Of a stretch of DNA of 64,000 bases, positions 37,366-46,531 are shown in pieces. The stretch is from CALXVA01 sp944393025 (GTDB taxonomy: Bacteria; Bacillota; Clostridia; TANB77; CAG-508). The first letter of the stretch is position 1. Every line of letters begins with the position of its first letter. Location of the stretch: assembly GCA_963931445.1 (NCBI GenBank), contig OZ007016.1, positions 1,116,001 through 1,180,000 of the forward strand, in the 5' to 3' direction. Position numbers and translations under genes: made by a program. The notes beneath the pieces are model-generated. The model had not been told where the DNA came from. It worked only from the letters and a program-made list of their open reading frames with translations, and searched no databases.

Positions 37366-38847
37366 ATGAATGAAAATTTAAAATTGTATCAAGATATAGC
37401 TAATCGTACTCAAGGAGATATTTATGTTGGAGTTGTTGGTCCAGTAAGAACTGGTAAATCCACATTCATTAAAAAGTTTATGGATTTATTGGTTATTCCA
37501 AATATTGAGAATGATTATAAAAGAGAAAGAGCTAGAGATGAACTTCCACAAAGTGCTGGTGGAAGAACAATAATGACAACCGAACCAAAATTTATTCCAA
37601 ATGAAGCTGTTGAAATTACTATAGGTGATAATTTAAAATTAAAAACTCGTTTAGTAGATTGTGTAGGATACTTGGTAAATAATGCAATTGGGTATTTAGA
37701 AGATGATATGCCAAGAATGGTTAAAACTCCTTGGTTTGAAGAAGAAATTCCTTTTGAACAAGCTGCTGAGATAGGTACAAAAAAAGTTATAGAAGAACAC
37801 TCAACCATTGGAATATTAGTTACAACAGATGGAAGTATTACAGATATTCCAAGAGAAGATTATGTTTCTGCTGAAGAAAGAGTTGTAAAAGAATTACAAG
37901 AATTAAATAAACCTTTTGTAATTGTTCTAAATTCTGATGATCCTTTTTCAGATTATACTAAAAATTTAGCTTCTGACCTTGAAAAAAAATATAATACTTC
38001 TGTAATTCCTACTGATTGTTCTAGGTTAGATATGGAAGATATTAATGAGATATTTGGAAAAATATTATATGAATTTCCTATTGAAAAAATGAATATAAAT
38101 TTCCCAAAATGGGTTGATGGATTATTAGATTCTCATTGGCTTAAAGAAGAATTATATTTAGAAATAAAAGAAGCTTTTGGTAATATTCATATTTTGAAAC
38201 AAGTAAATGATGGAATTGTAAAACTTCAAAATACTAAAATTATAAATAAAACTGTAATTGAAGAAATAAAGCTTGGTGAAGGTACTATAAATATTTCTAT
38301 TAATTTATATGATGAATTATTTTATAAAGTACTTACAGAAATCTCTGGAGTTACAATTCAAAATGAAGGAGATTTATTTTCTACAATTACTGAATTTGCA
38401 AATGTAAAGAAAGAATATGATAAAATTTCAAATGCATTAGATGAAGTTAAAGCTACTGGCTATGGAATTGTAACTCCTTCTATTGATGAATTAATATTAG
38501 ATGAACCTGAAATTATCAAGCAAGGTACTCGATTTGGCGTAAAACTAAGGGCTCGTGCCCCATCTATACATATGATTAAAGCAGAAATTGAAACAGAGGT
38601 GTCTCCAATAGTTGGAAGTGAAAAACAATCAGAAGATTTAGTAAATTATCTACTTTCTAACTTTGAAGATGATCCTACAAAAATTTGGGAATCAAATATA
38701 TTTGGTAGAAGTTTACATGAACTAGTTAATGAAGGTTTGCAAACAAAACTTGCCAAAATGCCTATAGATGCACAAGCAAAATTACAAGAAACATTAGAAA
38801 GAATTGTTAATGAAGGAAGCGGAGGATTGATTTGCATAATATTATAA
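37366..38847 (+). CDS. spoIVA: Stage IV sporulation protein A (spore coat ATPase)
   Basis: Forms the basement layer of the spore coat around the forespore by ATP-driven polymerisation. The P-loop GPVRTGKST is at about 25-33, followed by the family-specific RERARDELPQSAGGRTIMTTEPKF segment with the switch Thr residues and VDCVGYLVNNAIGY. The C-terminal end GSGGLICIIL is the conserved SpoIVA tail for membrane anchoring. AAGGAGG precedes the ATG. Length 493 as in Bacillus. Confidence 0.98.
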   Translation: MNENLKLYQDIANRTQGDIYVGVVGPVRTGKSTFIKKFMDLLVIPNIENDYKRERARDELPQSAGGRTIMTTEPKFIPNEAVEITIGDNLKLKTRLVDCVGYLVNNAIGYLEDDMPRMVKTPWFEEEIPFEQAAEIGTKKVIEEHSTIGILVTTDGSITDIPREDYVSAEERVVKELQELNKPFVIVLNSDDPFSDYTKNLASDLEKKYNTSVIPTDCSRLDMEDINEIFGKILYEFPIEKMNINFPKWVDGLLDSHWLKEELYLEIKEAFGNIHILKQVNDGIVKLQNTKIINKTVIEEIKLGEGTINISINLYDELFYKVLTEISGVTIQNEGDLFSTITEFANVKKEYDKISNALDEVKATGYGIVTPSIDELILDEPEIIKQGTRFGVKLRARAPSIHMIKAEIETEVSPIVGSEKQSEDLVNYLLSNFEDDPTKIWESNIFGRSLHELVNEGLQTKLAKMPIDAQAKLQETLERIVNEGSGGLICIIL

Positions 38848-38927
38848 CAAACTTAACCTTGCCTAATAGAAAAAATCGTTAAGAATACTGAAACATTAAG
38901 TAAAAAGTCGATTTTCCTATACAATAA
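38848..38927 (+). repeat. Dispersed TTGTATAG repeat, copy B
   Basis: Core copy: AACTTAACCTTG, a diverged GCCTAATAG in place of TTGTATAG, ATCGTTAAGAATACTGAAA, AAAAAGTCGATTTTCC, CTATACAATAA. It begins at the last base of the spoIVA stop codon and runs into the following terminator. Confidence 0.85.
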
Positions 38928-38967
38928 AGAATGGCAAAGTCCTAAAAAACTAGGATTTTGTCATTCT
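38928..38967. terminator. Bidirectional terminator between spoIVA and the next gene
   Basis: AGAATGGCAAAGTCCTA pairs with TAGGATTTTGTCATTCT (two mismatches) around a 6-base loop, with T-rich flank on the plus strand. It separates converging genes. Confidence 0.75.
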
Positions 38968-38978
38968 TGTATTTTTCC

Positions 38979-39620
38979 TTAATCTACTTTCTTGTATGAA
39001 AATGTATACATTCCTTCTACACTCCATGTTACTCCTTGTTCTGCTTTGTTTGTTTCTAGTCTTAATTCTATTTGGTTTTCTTTTAATGTAATTGTTCCAT
39101 TTCCACTAGTTCCTAAATTATCAGTATAAGTAAAAGTTCCAATATTACCATTTAAATTCACTTCTATATCTTCTAACTTAGCTTCTTTTTGTGTTTGTGA
39201 ATAATTAAATAATTTAAAATCAAACTCTAGTGTATTTTGTACATATTTATCTATATCTAATTCAACAATGTTTCTATTTATATATGATTCCATTTGAGTT
39301 TTATACTCTGAATCCGATATTTCATTATCTTCCTTTTTTTCTATAATCTCTTCAACTTTTTCTGATTCTAAATAAGCTTCCTCACTAATGTACCATTTTC
39401 CATCATAATTTATATTATTATTCATTAAAGTTGTTTCTTCAATATTAGTTTCTTTTTCAGTTATTATATTAGTCTGTTCATTGTTAATTTCTTCATCTTT
39501 TATTTGGTTTACACTATTAAATTCATTTAAATCATTATTTGCATTCCAAATGGCGAAACTAAAAATTCCAATAATTATTAATAAAATAATTACAAATATT
39601 AATATATCAATTTTTTTCAT
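38979..39620 (-). CDS. Uncharacterised membrane-anchored extracytoplasmic protein
   Basis: The 213-residue protein has a Lys start, a membrane helix (about 5-27), an Asn/Glu/Thr-rich linker and a C-terminal domain with GNIGTFTYTDNLGTSGNGTITLKENQIELRLE and a final WSVEGMYTFSYK. The last part looks like a small beta-sandwich such as those in lipocalin-like extracytoplasmic domains; I cannot name the family. AAGGAGG precedes the ATG. It converges with spoIVA. Confidence 0.7.
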   Translation of the reverse strand: MKKIDILIFVIILLIIIGIFSFAIWNANNDLNEFNSVNQIKDEEINNEQTNIITEKETNIEETTLMNNNINYDGKWYISEEAYLESEKVEEIIEKKEDNEISDSEYKTQMESYINRNIVELDIDKYVQNTLEFDFKLFNYSQTQKEAKLEDIEVNLNGNIGTFTYTDNLGTSGNGTITLKENQIELRLETNKAEQGVTWSVEGMYTFSYKKVD

Positions 39621-39747
39621 AGTTTACCTCCTTAATTTTTTTTAGTATATCATAAAAAAGTTTTTTTGTATACATTTTTTTGTTTTTATACATATTTTAT
39701 CTTTTTTAGGAAAATATATACTATATATAAATTAGTTGGAGGAATAT

Positions 39748-41442
39748 ATGAGTTTTATAGATAGTTTCAAAAAAATATTTTTTCCAATAGAAGAACCTTC
39801 TCACAATTTTTCTATGCCAAGTAATAATGAAATAAATTCTAATACTAATGATATTGAATTTGATAATGATGTAACAGATATATTTTCAAGTATAGATGTA
39901 AATATTGAATATTTGAAAGTTAAATATAATCTTTTAATAAACAGTGACATAATTCTTAGAGAATTTACATTAATTGCCAGAAATAAACAGTATAGAGCTT
40001 TTTTGCTTTTTGTTGATGGTATGGTAAACATTGATTTGGTAAATAATTATGTTTTAAAACCTTTGATGCTAAAAAATACTGCCAACTCATTTGATGGTAG
40101 CCAAAATCAAATAATATCCGAAGCAGTAACAAATAATATTACAGTAAGAAAAGTAAAAAAATTTGATGTAAAAGAATATATTTTAAATTCTTTACTACCA
40201 CAAAATAATGTAAAAACCGAAACAAAATTCAAAAATATAATTTCTTATGTTAATTCTGGAGATTGTATTCTTTTTGTTGATACTCTTAATATTGTTTTTG
40301 ATATTGATGTAAAAGGATTTAAGATACGAAGTATATCAAAACCAGAAAATGAAGTAGTAATTCGCGGTCCACAAGAAGCATTTATTGAAAGTATTCGTGT
40401 TAATACTACTTTAATTAGAAGAATTATTAATAATGAAAATTTAATTATTGAAAATATAAAAATAGGAAGTTTAAGTCAAACTGCCTGTGCTTTATGCTAT
40501 ATGAAAAACATAGCTAATGATGATTTAGTAGCTGAGGCAAAATACAGATTAAATAATATTAATATTGATTATCTTATTTCTTCTGGTCAATTGGAACAAT
40601 TAATTGAAGACAATAGTAAATATAGTTTACCTCAAATAATTGCAACAGAAAGACCAGATAAGGTAGCTACACATTTACTTGAAGGAAGAGTTGTAATCTT
40701 AGTAAATGGTAGTCCTTATGCTTTAGTTGTTCCTGCTACTTTTATTGATTTTTTAGAATCTCCAGAAGATAATAATATAAAATTTCAATTTGCAAATTTA
40801 TTAAAAATAATTAGAATTTCAGCATTTATGATAACATTACTTTTACCTGGTATTTATGTAGCAATAACTAGTTTTCATCAAGAATTCATACCTACTGAAC
40901 TGCTTTTTGCAATAGTTGCATCAAGAGCAACAGTTCCATTTTCTATAATTTTTGAAATACTTATTATGGAATTATCTTTTGAACTTATTAGAGAAGCTGG
41001 ACTTAGAGTTCCTACCCCCATAGGCCCAACTCTTGGTATAATTGGTGCTTTAATTATTGGCCAAGCAGCTGTTAATGCTGGAATTGTAAGCCCAATATTA
41101 ATTATTATTGTTGCTATAACTGGTATAACCTCTTTTGCAATTCCTGATTATTATTTAGCATTTCATTGTAGAGTTAGTAGATTTGCATATATAATTTTAG
41201 GTTATCTTGCAGGACTTTTAGGAATTGCTGTTGGTGCATTTATTCATTTATTAATTGCAACTAAAATTCAATCATTTGGAGTATCATATTTAGATCCATA
41301 TATACCTTCTAAAGGAAAAATATTTAATGGAATTTTTACTGCACCTACCTGGAAAAGAGAAAAAAGAGCTGATTTTTTAGATACTAAAAAAATTGAAAAA
41401 CAAGAACATATTAGCATGAAATGGAAATACCCTAACCAGTAA
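39748..41442 (+). CDS. GerA family germinant receptor A subunit
   Basis: A subunit of a spore germinant receptor (GerAA/GerKA type) in the spore inner membrane. The N-terminal soluble domain has the family motif FVDGMVNIDLVNNYVLKPLM and EVVIRGPQEAFIESIRVNTTLIRRII. The membrane half has four to five helices with LLLPGIYVAITSFHQEFIPT, FELIREAGLRVPTPIGPTLG and the DYYLAFHCRVSRF end. The start is ATG 39748 with GGAGG five bases upstream; a TTG twelve bases earlier is part of the ribosome site. Intact, unlike the B and C genes that follow. Confidence 0.95.
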   Translation: MSFIDSFKKIFFPIEEPSHNFSMPSNNEINSNTNDIEFDNDVTDIFSSIDVNIEYLKVKYNLLINSDIILREFTLIARNKQYRAFLLFVDGMVNIDLVNNYVLKPLMLKNTANSFDGSQNQIISEAVTNNITVRKVKKFDVKEYILNSLLPQNNVKTETKFKNIISYVNSGDCILFVDTLNIVFDIDVKGFKIRSISKPENEVVIRGPQEAFIESIRVNTTLIRRIINNENLIIENIKIGSLSQTACALCYMKNIANDDLVAEAKYRLNNINIDYLISSGQLEQLIEDNSKYSLPQIIATERPDKVATHLLEGRVVILVNGSPYALVVPATFIDFLESPEDNNIKFQFANLLKIIRISAFMITLLLPGIYVAITSFHQEFIPTELLFAIVASRATVPFSIIFEILIMELSFELIREAGLRVPTPIGPTLGIIGALIIGQAAVNAGIVSPILIIIVAITGITSFAIPDYYLAFHCRVSRFAYIILGYLAGLLGIAVGAFIHLLIATKIQSFGVSYLDPYIPSKGKIFNGIFTAPTWKREKRADFLDTKKIEKQEHISMKWKYPNQ

Positions 41443-41509
41443 GTCCTTATATCTAGAAATAATATATAAATTTCTATGAAAACACTTAATTTTAGAAAGG
41501 AGCATTTTT

Positions 41510-42598
41510 ATGAACTATACTAAACTTGGAAATTTTGAAGCAATTTGTTTAATAGTAGTATTATTTATAAATCATATAGTACTTAACTTACCTCAAATGA
41601 TTTTAAATGGTTCTGGCTCCGCTTCTACTCTAAATGCTATATATATACTTATACTAGTTCTTATTTTTACAATAGTTATATTAAAACTTTTTAAAAAATT
41701 TATTGGTTTAGATATAATAGATATTTCTGAATATCTTGGTGGAAAAACTTTAAAAATAATTATTGGAATATTGTGTATTTCCTATCTTATATTAGAAACT
41801 GTTTTTTTACTTAGAATGTTTTCTAAAAATTTGCTTTTAGTATATTTTCAAAATTATCCAGTGTCTTTTATAATATTTTTATTTTTATTTGTTGGAGTTG
41901 TATCAAATATAATTGGAAAAAAATCTATTATAAAATCAAATACAATAATTGTTCCTATAGCACTATTTAGTATTCTCTTTACTTTTATATTTGTTGCAGA
42001 TTTACTAAAAATAGAGCGCTCATTACCTATATTTTATAATGGTACAAGTCAAATATTTTTAACAGGTGCATGTAATGTTTTTGCATTTAACGGCTTATTC
42101 TTTTTATTTTTTATTTCTCCTCTTTTAAATAAAAAACACTAGATCGCGTGTTTAGCATTTTGGTCTGTATTAATCTGTGGCATATTTTTAATTTTATCTA
42201 TAGCGACTTTAGTATTTGCTTTTTCAGATATTTACACAGTAAGTAGATTGTCTCCTATTTATTTTATAATTATAAATAGTAGACTCAGTGCTTTTTTAGA
42301 AAGACCAGAAGTAATATTTATATTTATATGGACTTTGGCTCTTATGTCTTTCATAAACATAGCTATAATGTTTGTACTTAATATATTTAAAAAATTAAGT
42401 AATGTAAAGGAAGCTAAACATTTGAGTGTAACAGTATGTACTATTATTTTTGTAATCACAATGTTACTTAACCATATTTTTGCTTTTGAAGAAATAGCAA
42501 ATTCATTTTATAAATTTGCAACATTAATATTAGTGTTTGGCATTTTCACTTTAATACTAATATTTGCTAATATTAAAAAGAAATTATTAAATAAATGA
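41510..42598 (+). pseudogene. Germinant receptor B subunit (GerAB/GerKB type), interrupted by TAG
   Basis: Amino-acid-permease-like subunit of the receptor with about ten helices. The first 210 codons read MNYTKLGNFEAICLIVVLF to NKKH, then an in-frame TAG at 42140. The frame then continues unchanged for 152 codons, AFWSVLICGIFLILSIATLV to KKLLNK at 42598, which is the expected second half (DIYTVSRLSPIYF). Thus one nonsense lesion splits an otherwise full-length gene. The lesion sits inside an 18-base sequence (42136-42153) that also disrupts the next gene. A restart near 42248 would make a fragment with no known role. Confidence 0.85.
42136..42153 (+). repeat. 18-base ACACTAGATCGCGTGTTT, first copy
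   Basis: Identical to 43600-43617. GC-richer than its surroundings, an imperfect palindrome centred on GATC with ACAC/GTGT ends. It contributes the in-frame TAG in the B-subunit gene. Confidence 0.85.
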
Positions 42599-42613
42599 TG
42601 ATTGGAGGTTAAA

Positions 42614-43851
42614 ATGAACTACAAAGCACAAAAATTTTTTGCAATTATTATATTAACCATTCTACTAATTGTTTCTAGCTCTAGTTATTATGGAATAAAA
42701 GGAATAGATAATTTAGCATATGTTTTAGCTATTGGTTTAGATATTGGAAAAGACAATAAATTAAAATTAAGTTTGCAAATGTCTGTTCCAAATGGTGAAG
42801 AAAGTAGTTCTAGTAGTTCTTCTCAATCTTCTTCTTCAGTAGTAAACTCAATAGAATGTACTTCTATTAATAGTGGTATATCTCTTTTTAATAGTTTTTT
42901 AGGAAAAGAAGTAACTTTATCACATTGTAAAGTTTTAGTTATTTCAGAAGAATTAGCATCAAAAGGAATAAGTGAATATTTATATACACTAACAAACGAC
43001 ATACAATTTCGTACAGATTCTAATATAATAATTAGTAAATGTGATGCAGAATCATTTTTAAAATATTCTACTCCTCTTTTAGATAAAGTTTCTGCTAGAT
43101 ATTATGAAATTGCGCCTACTTCAAGTGAATATACAGGATATACGGAAAGCATAACATGTAATGAGTTTTTTAACTCTATAAATGATAAAGTTTCTGATCC
43201 TATTGCAATTTTAGGTTCAATAAATGTTTCAGATACACATAAAAGTTCTTTAAATAAAAATTCTTATTTACTAGCAGGACAAACTCCTATTTCTGGCGAA
43301 ACAAGTGTTGAAACAATGGGGCTTGCAGTATTTAGTGATGATAAATTAGTTGGAGAATTAACTGGCTTAGAATCAATTTGTCATTTAATTATTTCTAATA
43401 AATTAGAAAATTCTCAAATTAGAATTCCAAGCCCTATTGAACAATTAAAATATATTGATTTATATATAGAAATTGATAAAAATACTAAAAATTCTTTATA
43501 CCTAGTAAATAGTTCTCCTTATATTACTTCTAATGTAAAAATTTCTGCAAGAATTCAATCTTTAAATAATAATATAGATTTAGACAATGAAACTATCATA
43601 CACTAGATCGCGTGTTTTATGCAGGAAAATATTTAGAATATAATCTATACAATTATTTATACAAAACCTCTAAAAGTTTTAATGCAGATATAGATAATAT
43701 TTGGATTATATGCATTAAAATATTTTACTAACATATCTGATTTTGAAGAATATAACTGGAGTCATCATTATAAAGATGCATTTTTTAAGTTAATGTTGAT
43801 GTTGAACTAAGATCTAGCTATTTGTTAGTTAATACTTCAAGAGGAAGAATA
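42614..43851 (+). pseudogene. Germinant receptor C subunit (Ger(x)C family), multiply frameshifted
   Basis: Spore germination lipoprotein of Ger(x)C type. The start ATG 42614 follows TTGGAGG. About 330 codons are open: a signal helix, AYVLAIGLDIGKDNKLKL, SHCKVLVISEELASKGI and a Cys-poor body. A TAG at 43604, inside the second copy of the 18-base sequence, then ends the frame. Similarity continues in a second frame (AGKYLEYNLYNYLYKTSKSF, 43621 on), returns to the first at 43703 (GLYALKYFTNISDFEEYNWS) and shifts again near 43787 (VNVDVELRSSYLLVN). No lipobox Cys is obvious near the N-terminus. Probably inactive. Confidence 0.82.
43600..43617 (+). repeat. 18-base ACACTAGATCGCGTGTTT, second copy
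   Basis: Identical to 42136-42153 and in the same reading phase (CAC TAG ATC GCG TGT). Here the coding frame also changes across it. Confidence 0.85.
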
Positions 43852-44004
43852 ATGTTCATTGTTATTTTAATTTCATCTATATATGCATTTCTTGAAACAA
43901 GTATTACCGGTTATATAGAATATACACAAAACAATAATAAAAAAACAGGAATTCTGCTATATATTCTATCTGTTTTTTGCCTAACTGCTCCATTTTTCGT
44001 TTAG
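43852..44004 (+). CDS. Possible small two-helix membrane protein at the end of the germination operon
   Basis: ATG 43852 has GAGG seven bases upstream and opens a 50-residue frame with two hydrophobic helices (MFIVILISSIYAFLE and LLYILSVFCLTAPFFV) around a short polar loop. It is in the same frame as the last C-subunit fragment, so it could instead be a readthrough tail. Its final residues and stop come from the palindrome at 43994, so the original end has probably been replaced. Confidence 0.4.
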   Translation: MFIVILISSIYAFLETSITGYIEYTQNNNKKTGILLYILSVFCLTAPFFV

Positions 44005-44112
44005 GGGACAGGTCTCCCAGCGAACTTTAGTGCGTTTTGGGGACAGGTCTTTTTTAGGCCTGTCCCCAAAACGCACTAAAGTTCGCTGGGAGACCTGTCC
44101 CCTAAACGAAAA
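43994..44112. repeat. Perfect 54-bp inverted repeat (REP-like or MITE-like palindrome)
   Basis: Arms 43994-44047 and 44059-44112 are exact reverse complements around an 11-base loop. Each arm carries two GGGGACAGG motifs, one near each end, and is far richer in G and C than the genome. The palindrome spans the stop codons of both converging frames. Confidence 0.95.
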
Positions 44113-46043
44113 TCAATTTGTCTTGTTTGTTTGTCCGCTCTTATTACTTTTATATGAATTTTATCTCCTATATGGTACATCTTTTTCGTTTTTTCACCTA
44201 GTAATGTTTTTTTATTTTCATCATATATAAAATATTCATCACCTAAATTATCAAATCTAATCATTCCTTCTACTGTATTTTCTAATTCTACAAATATCCC
44301 AAAAGACATAATACTTGAAATAATTCCATCACATTCTTCTCCAATATGTTTTTCCATATATTCTGCCATTTTTATATCTACACTTTCTCTTTCTACCTTT
44401 TGTGCTATTTTTTCTCTTTCTGATGCACTTTCTGCATATTTTGTTGCTTGTACTCTATATTTTGCAATTTCTTCATCATCCAAATTATACCCTTGCTTTA
44501 AATATTCTGAAATAATTCTGTGTATGAATAAATCTGGATATCTTCTAATTGGTGATGTAAAGTGACAATAATATTTACTTGCAATTCCAAAATGTCCTTT
44601 ATTTTCGCTTTCATATCTTGCAACTTTAAGAGTTCTTAATATTAAATTAGATATAACTCTTTCCTCTGGTTTTCCTTTTACCTTTTCTAACACATTTGCA
44701 AAAGCTGTTGGATGTACTTCTTCTTTATTACATTTTACTCTGTAACCCATGTTAAATAAAAATTTATTTAGTTCTGCAACTTTTTCCATATCTGGTACTT
44801 CGTGAACTCTATAAATAAACGGTGCTTCCAACCAAAAAAACTTTTCTGCAACTGTTTCATTTGTTATTAACATAAATTGCTCTATTATTTCATTTGAAAA
44901 ACATAGCTCATACTTTGTTACATTTACTGCAAACCCGTTTGCATCAAGAATAATTTTAGTCTCGGGTATATCTAAATTTAAGCTACCTTCTTTTGTTCTT
45001 CTATTTTTTAAAATATGTGCAAGTTCTTCCATTTCTTTAAAATGTTTTTTATATTTAGAATATTTTTGAGCAATTTCTTTATCAGAATTATCTAATATCT
45101 TTTGAACATTCTTATATGTCATTCTTTCAGTTACATTTATTATACTTTTAAAAATATTTGAAGATACAACTAAACCTTTTGGATTTATTTCCATAACACA
45201 AGATATTGCAAATCTATCTTTACCAGCATTTAAACTACATATTCCATTTGATAGCTCTACTGGAAGCATTGGTATAACTCTATCTAACATATATACACTT
45301 GTTCCTCTAATTATTGCTTCTTTATCTAAAAACGAACCCTCTTTTACATAATAACTAACATCTGCTATATGAACACCTAAAATATAATTTCCATTATCTA
45401 ATTTTTCTACATTAATAGCATCATCTAAATCTTTTGCATCTTCTCCATCTATTGTAAAAATTTCTAAATTACGCAAATCTTTTCTGTTTTTTATATCTTC
45501 TTTATCTACTTCTTGGTTAATTTTTTTTGCCTCGTTTATTACTGGTTCTGGAAACTCATATGGTAAGTTGTATTCTTTTATTAAAGAAATCATATCAACA
45601 CCTGCTTGATTGATATTTCCAATTATTTCTATAATTTTACCTTCTGCACTTTTATCTTGTTTAGGAAGTTTTGTAATTTGTACAACAACTTTTTGATTAT
45701 TTTTTGCTTTTAAATCATTTTTCTTAGATATATAAATATCTGAACCTAATTTTTTATCATCTGGGATAACAAATCCAAAATTTTTACTTTTTTGATATAT
45801 TCCAACTATTGTATCTTTTTCTAAATCAAATATTTTACTATTTTCTTTTATTTTAGTATTCTTATTTTTTACTTCTTTACTTATTTTTTTTAAAGCTTGT
45901 TTGCTTTCATAAGTAAATTCTATATTTTCACCTAATTGTTCTTGTATTTCTTTTAAAATACTATTTTCTGTTTTTTTGCTTTTATATATTCTTTTTAACT
46001 TTCCTTTATCCATTTTTTTATTCAATTTTAATCCTTCTTTCAT
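44076..46043 (-). CDS. rnr: Ribonuclease R (RNB family exoribonuclease)
   Basis: Processive 3'-5' exoribonuclease. Cold-shock domains (GFVIPDDKKLGSDIYI) precede the RNB domain with the catalytic Asp cluster FTIDGEDAKDLDDAI, then MLPVELSNGICSLNAG and CHFTSPIRRYPDLFIHR. An S1 domain (GIISSIMSFGIFVELENTVEGM) ends it. The last dozen residues and the stop are encoded by the palindrome at 43994-44112, so the natural basic C-terminal tail has been truncated. The start is uncertain: ATG 46043 lacks a good site, and a TTG near 46025 has GAAGGA upstream. It follows secG, as in many Firmicutes. Confidence 0.93.
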   Translation of the reverse strand: MKEGLKLNKKMDKGKLKRIYKSKKTENSILKEIQEQLGENIEFTYESKQALKKISKEVKNKNTKIKENSKIFDLEKDTIVGIYQKSKNFGFVIPDDKKLGSDIYISKKNDLKAKNNQKVVVQITKLPKQDKSAEGKIIEIIGNINQAGVDMISLIKEYNLPYEFPEPVINEAKKINQEVDKEDIKNRKDLRNLEIFTIDGEDAKDLDDAINVEKLDNGNYILGVHIADVSYYVKEGSFLDKEAIIRGTSVYMLDRVIPMLPVELSNGICSLNAGKDRFAISCVMEINPKGLVVSSNIFKSIINVTERMTYKNVQKILDNSDKEIAQKYSKYKKHFKEMEELAHILKNRRTKEGSLNLDIPETKIILDANGFAVNVTKYELCFSNEIIEQFMLITNETVAEKFFWLEAPFIYRVHEVPDMEKVAELNKFLFNMGYRVKCNKEEVHPTAFANVLEKVKGKPEERVISNLILRTLKVARYESENKGHFGIASKYYCHFTSPIRRYPDLFIHRIISEYLKQGYNLDDEEIAKYRVQATKYAESASEREKIAQKVERESVDIKMAEYMEKHIGEECDGIISSIMSFGIFVELENTVEGMIRFDNLGDEYFIYDENKKTLLGEKTKKMYHIGDKIHIKVIRADKQTRQIDFRLGDRSPSEL

Positions 46044-46136
46044 TTACAATTATTAAATTAGTATATATAAATGTTTCATTTTATATTACAAAATAAAATT
46101 TATGTGCTATCGATTTTCATACACAATAAAACAAAA

Positions 46137-46167
46137 AACATATACAACTTTAAAAGTTATATATGTT
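46137..46167 (-). terminator. Hairpin between secG and rnr
   Basis: AACATATACAACTT pairs with AAGTTATATATGTT (one mismatch) around a 3-base loop; T-rich on the minus side. May attenuate readthrough from secG into rnr. Confidence 0.6.
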
Positions 46168-46193
46168 TCAATCTATTCTTATATAATAAATAT

Positions 46194-46445
46194 CTACATT
46201 ACGAATAATATTGATAATGCAACTGCAAGTACACCAAATAATATTCCAGAAAAAATAGTCATTCTTTTTAATCTTCCCTCTTTTGTTTTACCTTTGTTTT
46301 GCTCATAGAAATTATTTGCTGCTGCTCCTGTAACTGTTTGTGATACTCCACTAGAGTCTTTTGTTTGTATTGTAGCTAATATTATTAACATTATACATAC
46401 TAAAACATATATACCTAAAACTATATTTCTTATTACTTCTATCAT
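46194..46445 (-). CDS. secG: Protein translocase subunit SecG
   Basis: This 83-residue protein has two membrane helices (about 7-24 and 64-82). Between them is the conserved cytoplasmic loop that ends in a basic stretch, with the family motif LATIQTKDSSGVSQ. SecG joins SecYE to ease SecA cycling. AAGGAATTG lies upstream of the start. Followed by rnr, the usual order. Confidence 0.93.
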   Translation of the reverse strand: MIEVIRNIVLGIYVLVCIMLIILATIQTKDSSGVSQTVTGAAANNFYEQNKGKTKEGRLKRMTIFSGILFGVLAVALSILFVM

Positions 46446-46531
46446 TTAAAATCAATTCCTTCCTAATTTCAATAACATTAAATATTTTACCATATATTTA
46501 TATTTATTTCAAGCCCAAATTTTAATATTAT

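Noticed and set aside
42140..42142. TAG read as an amino acid (pyrrolysine or suppressor) in the germination B gene
   Set aside because: TAG ends another gene here (exporter stop at 2454), and both TAGs lie in the same odd 18-mer, so an inserted sequence explains them better.
44030..44230. Plus-strand frame starting in the 54-bp palindrome
   Set aside because: It reads the palindrome and then the antisense of rnr; no ribosome site.
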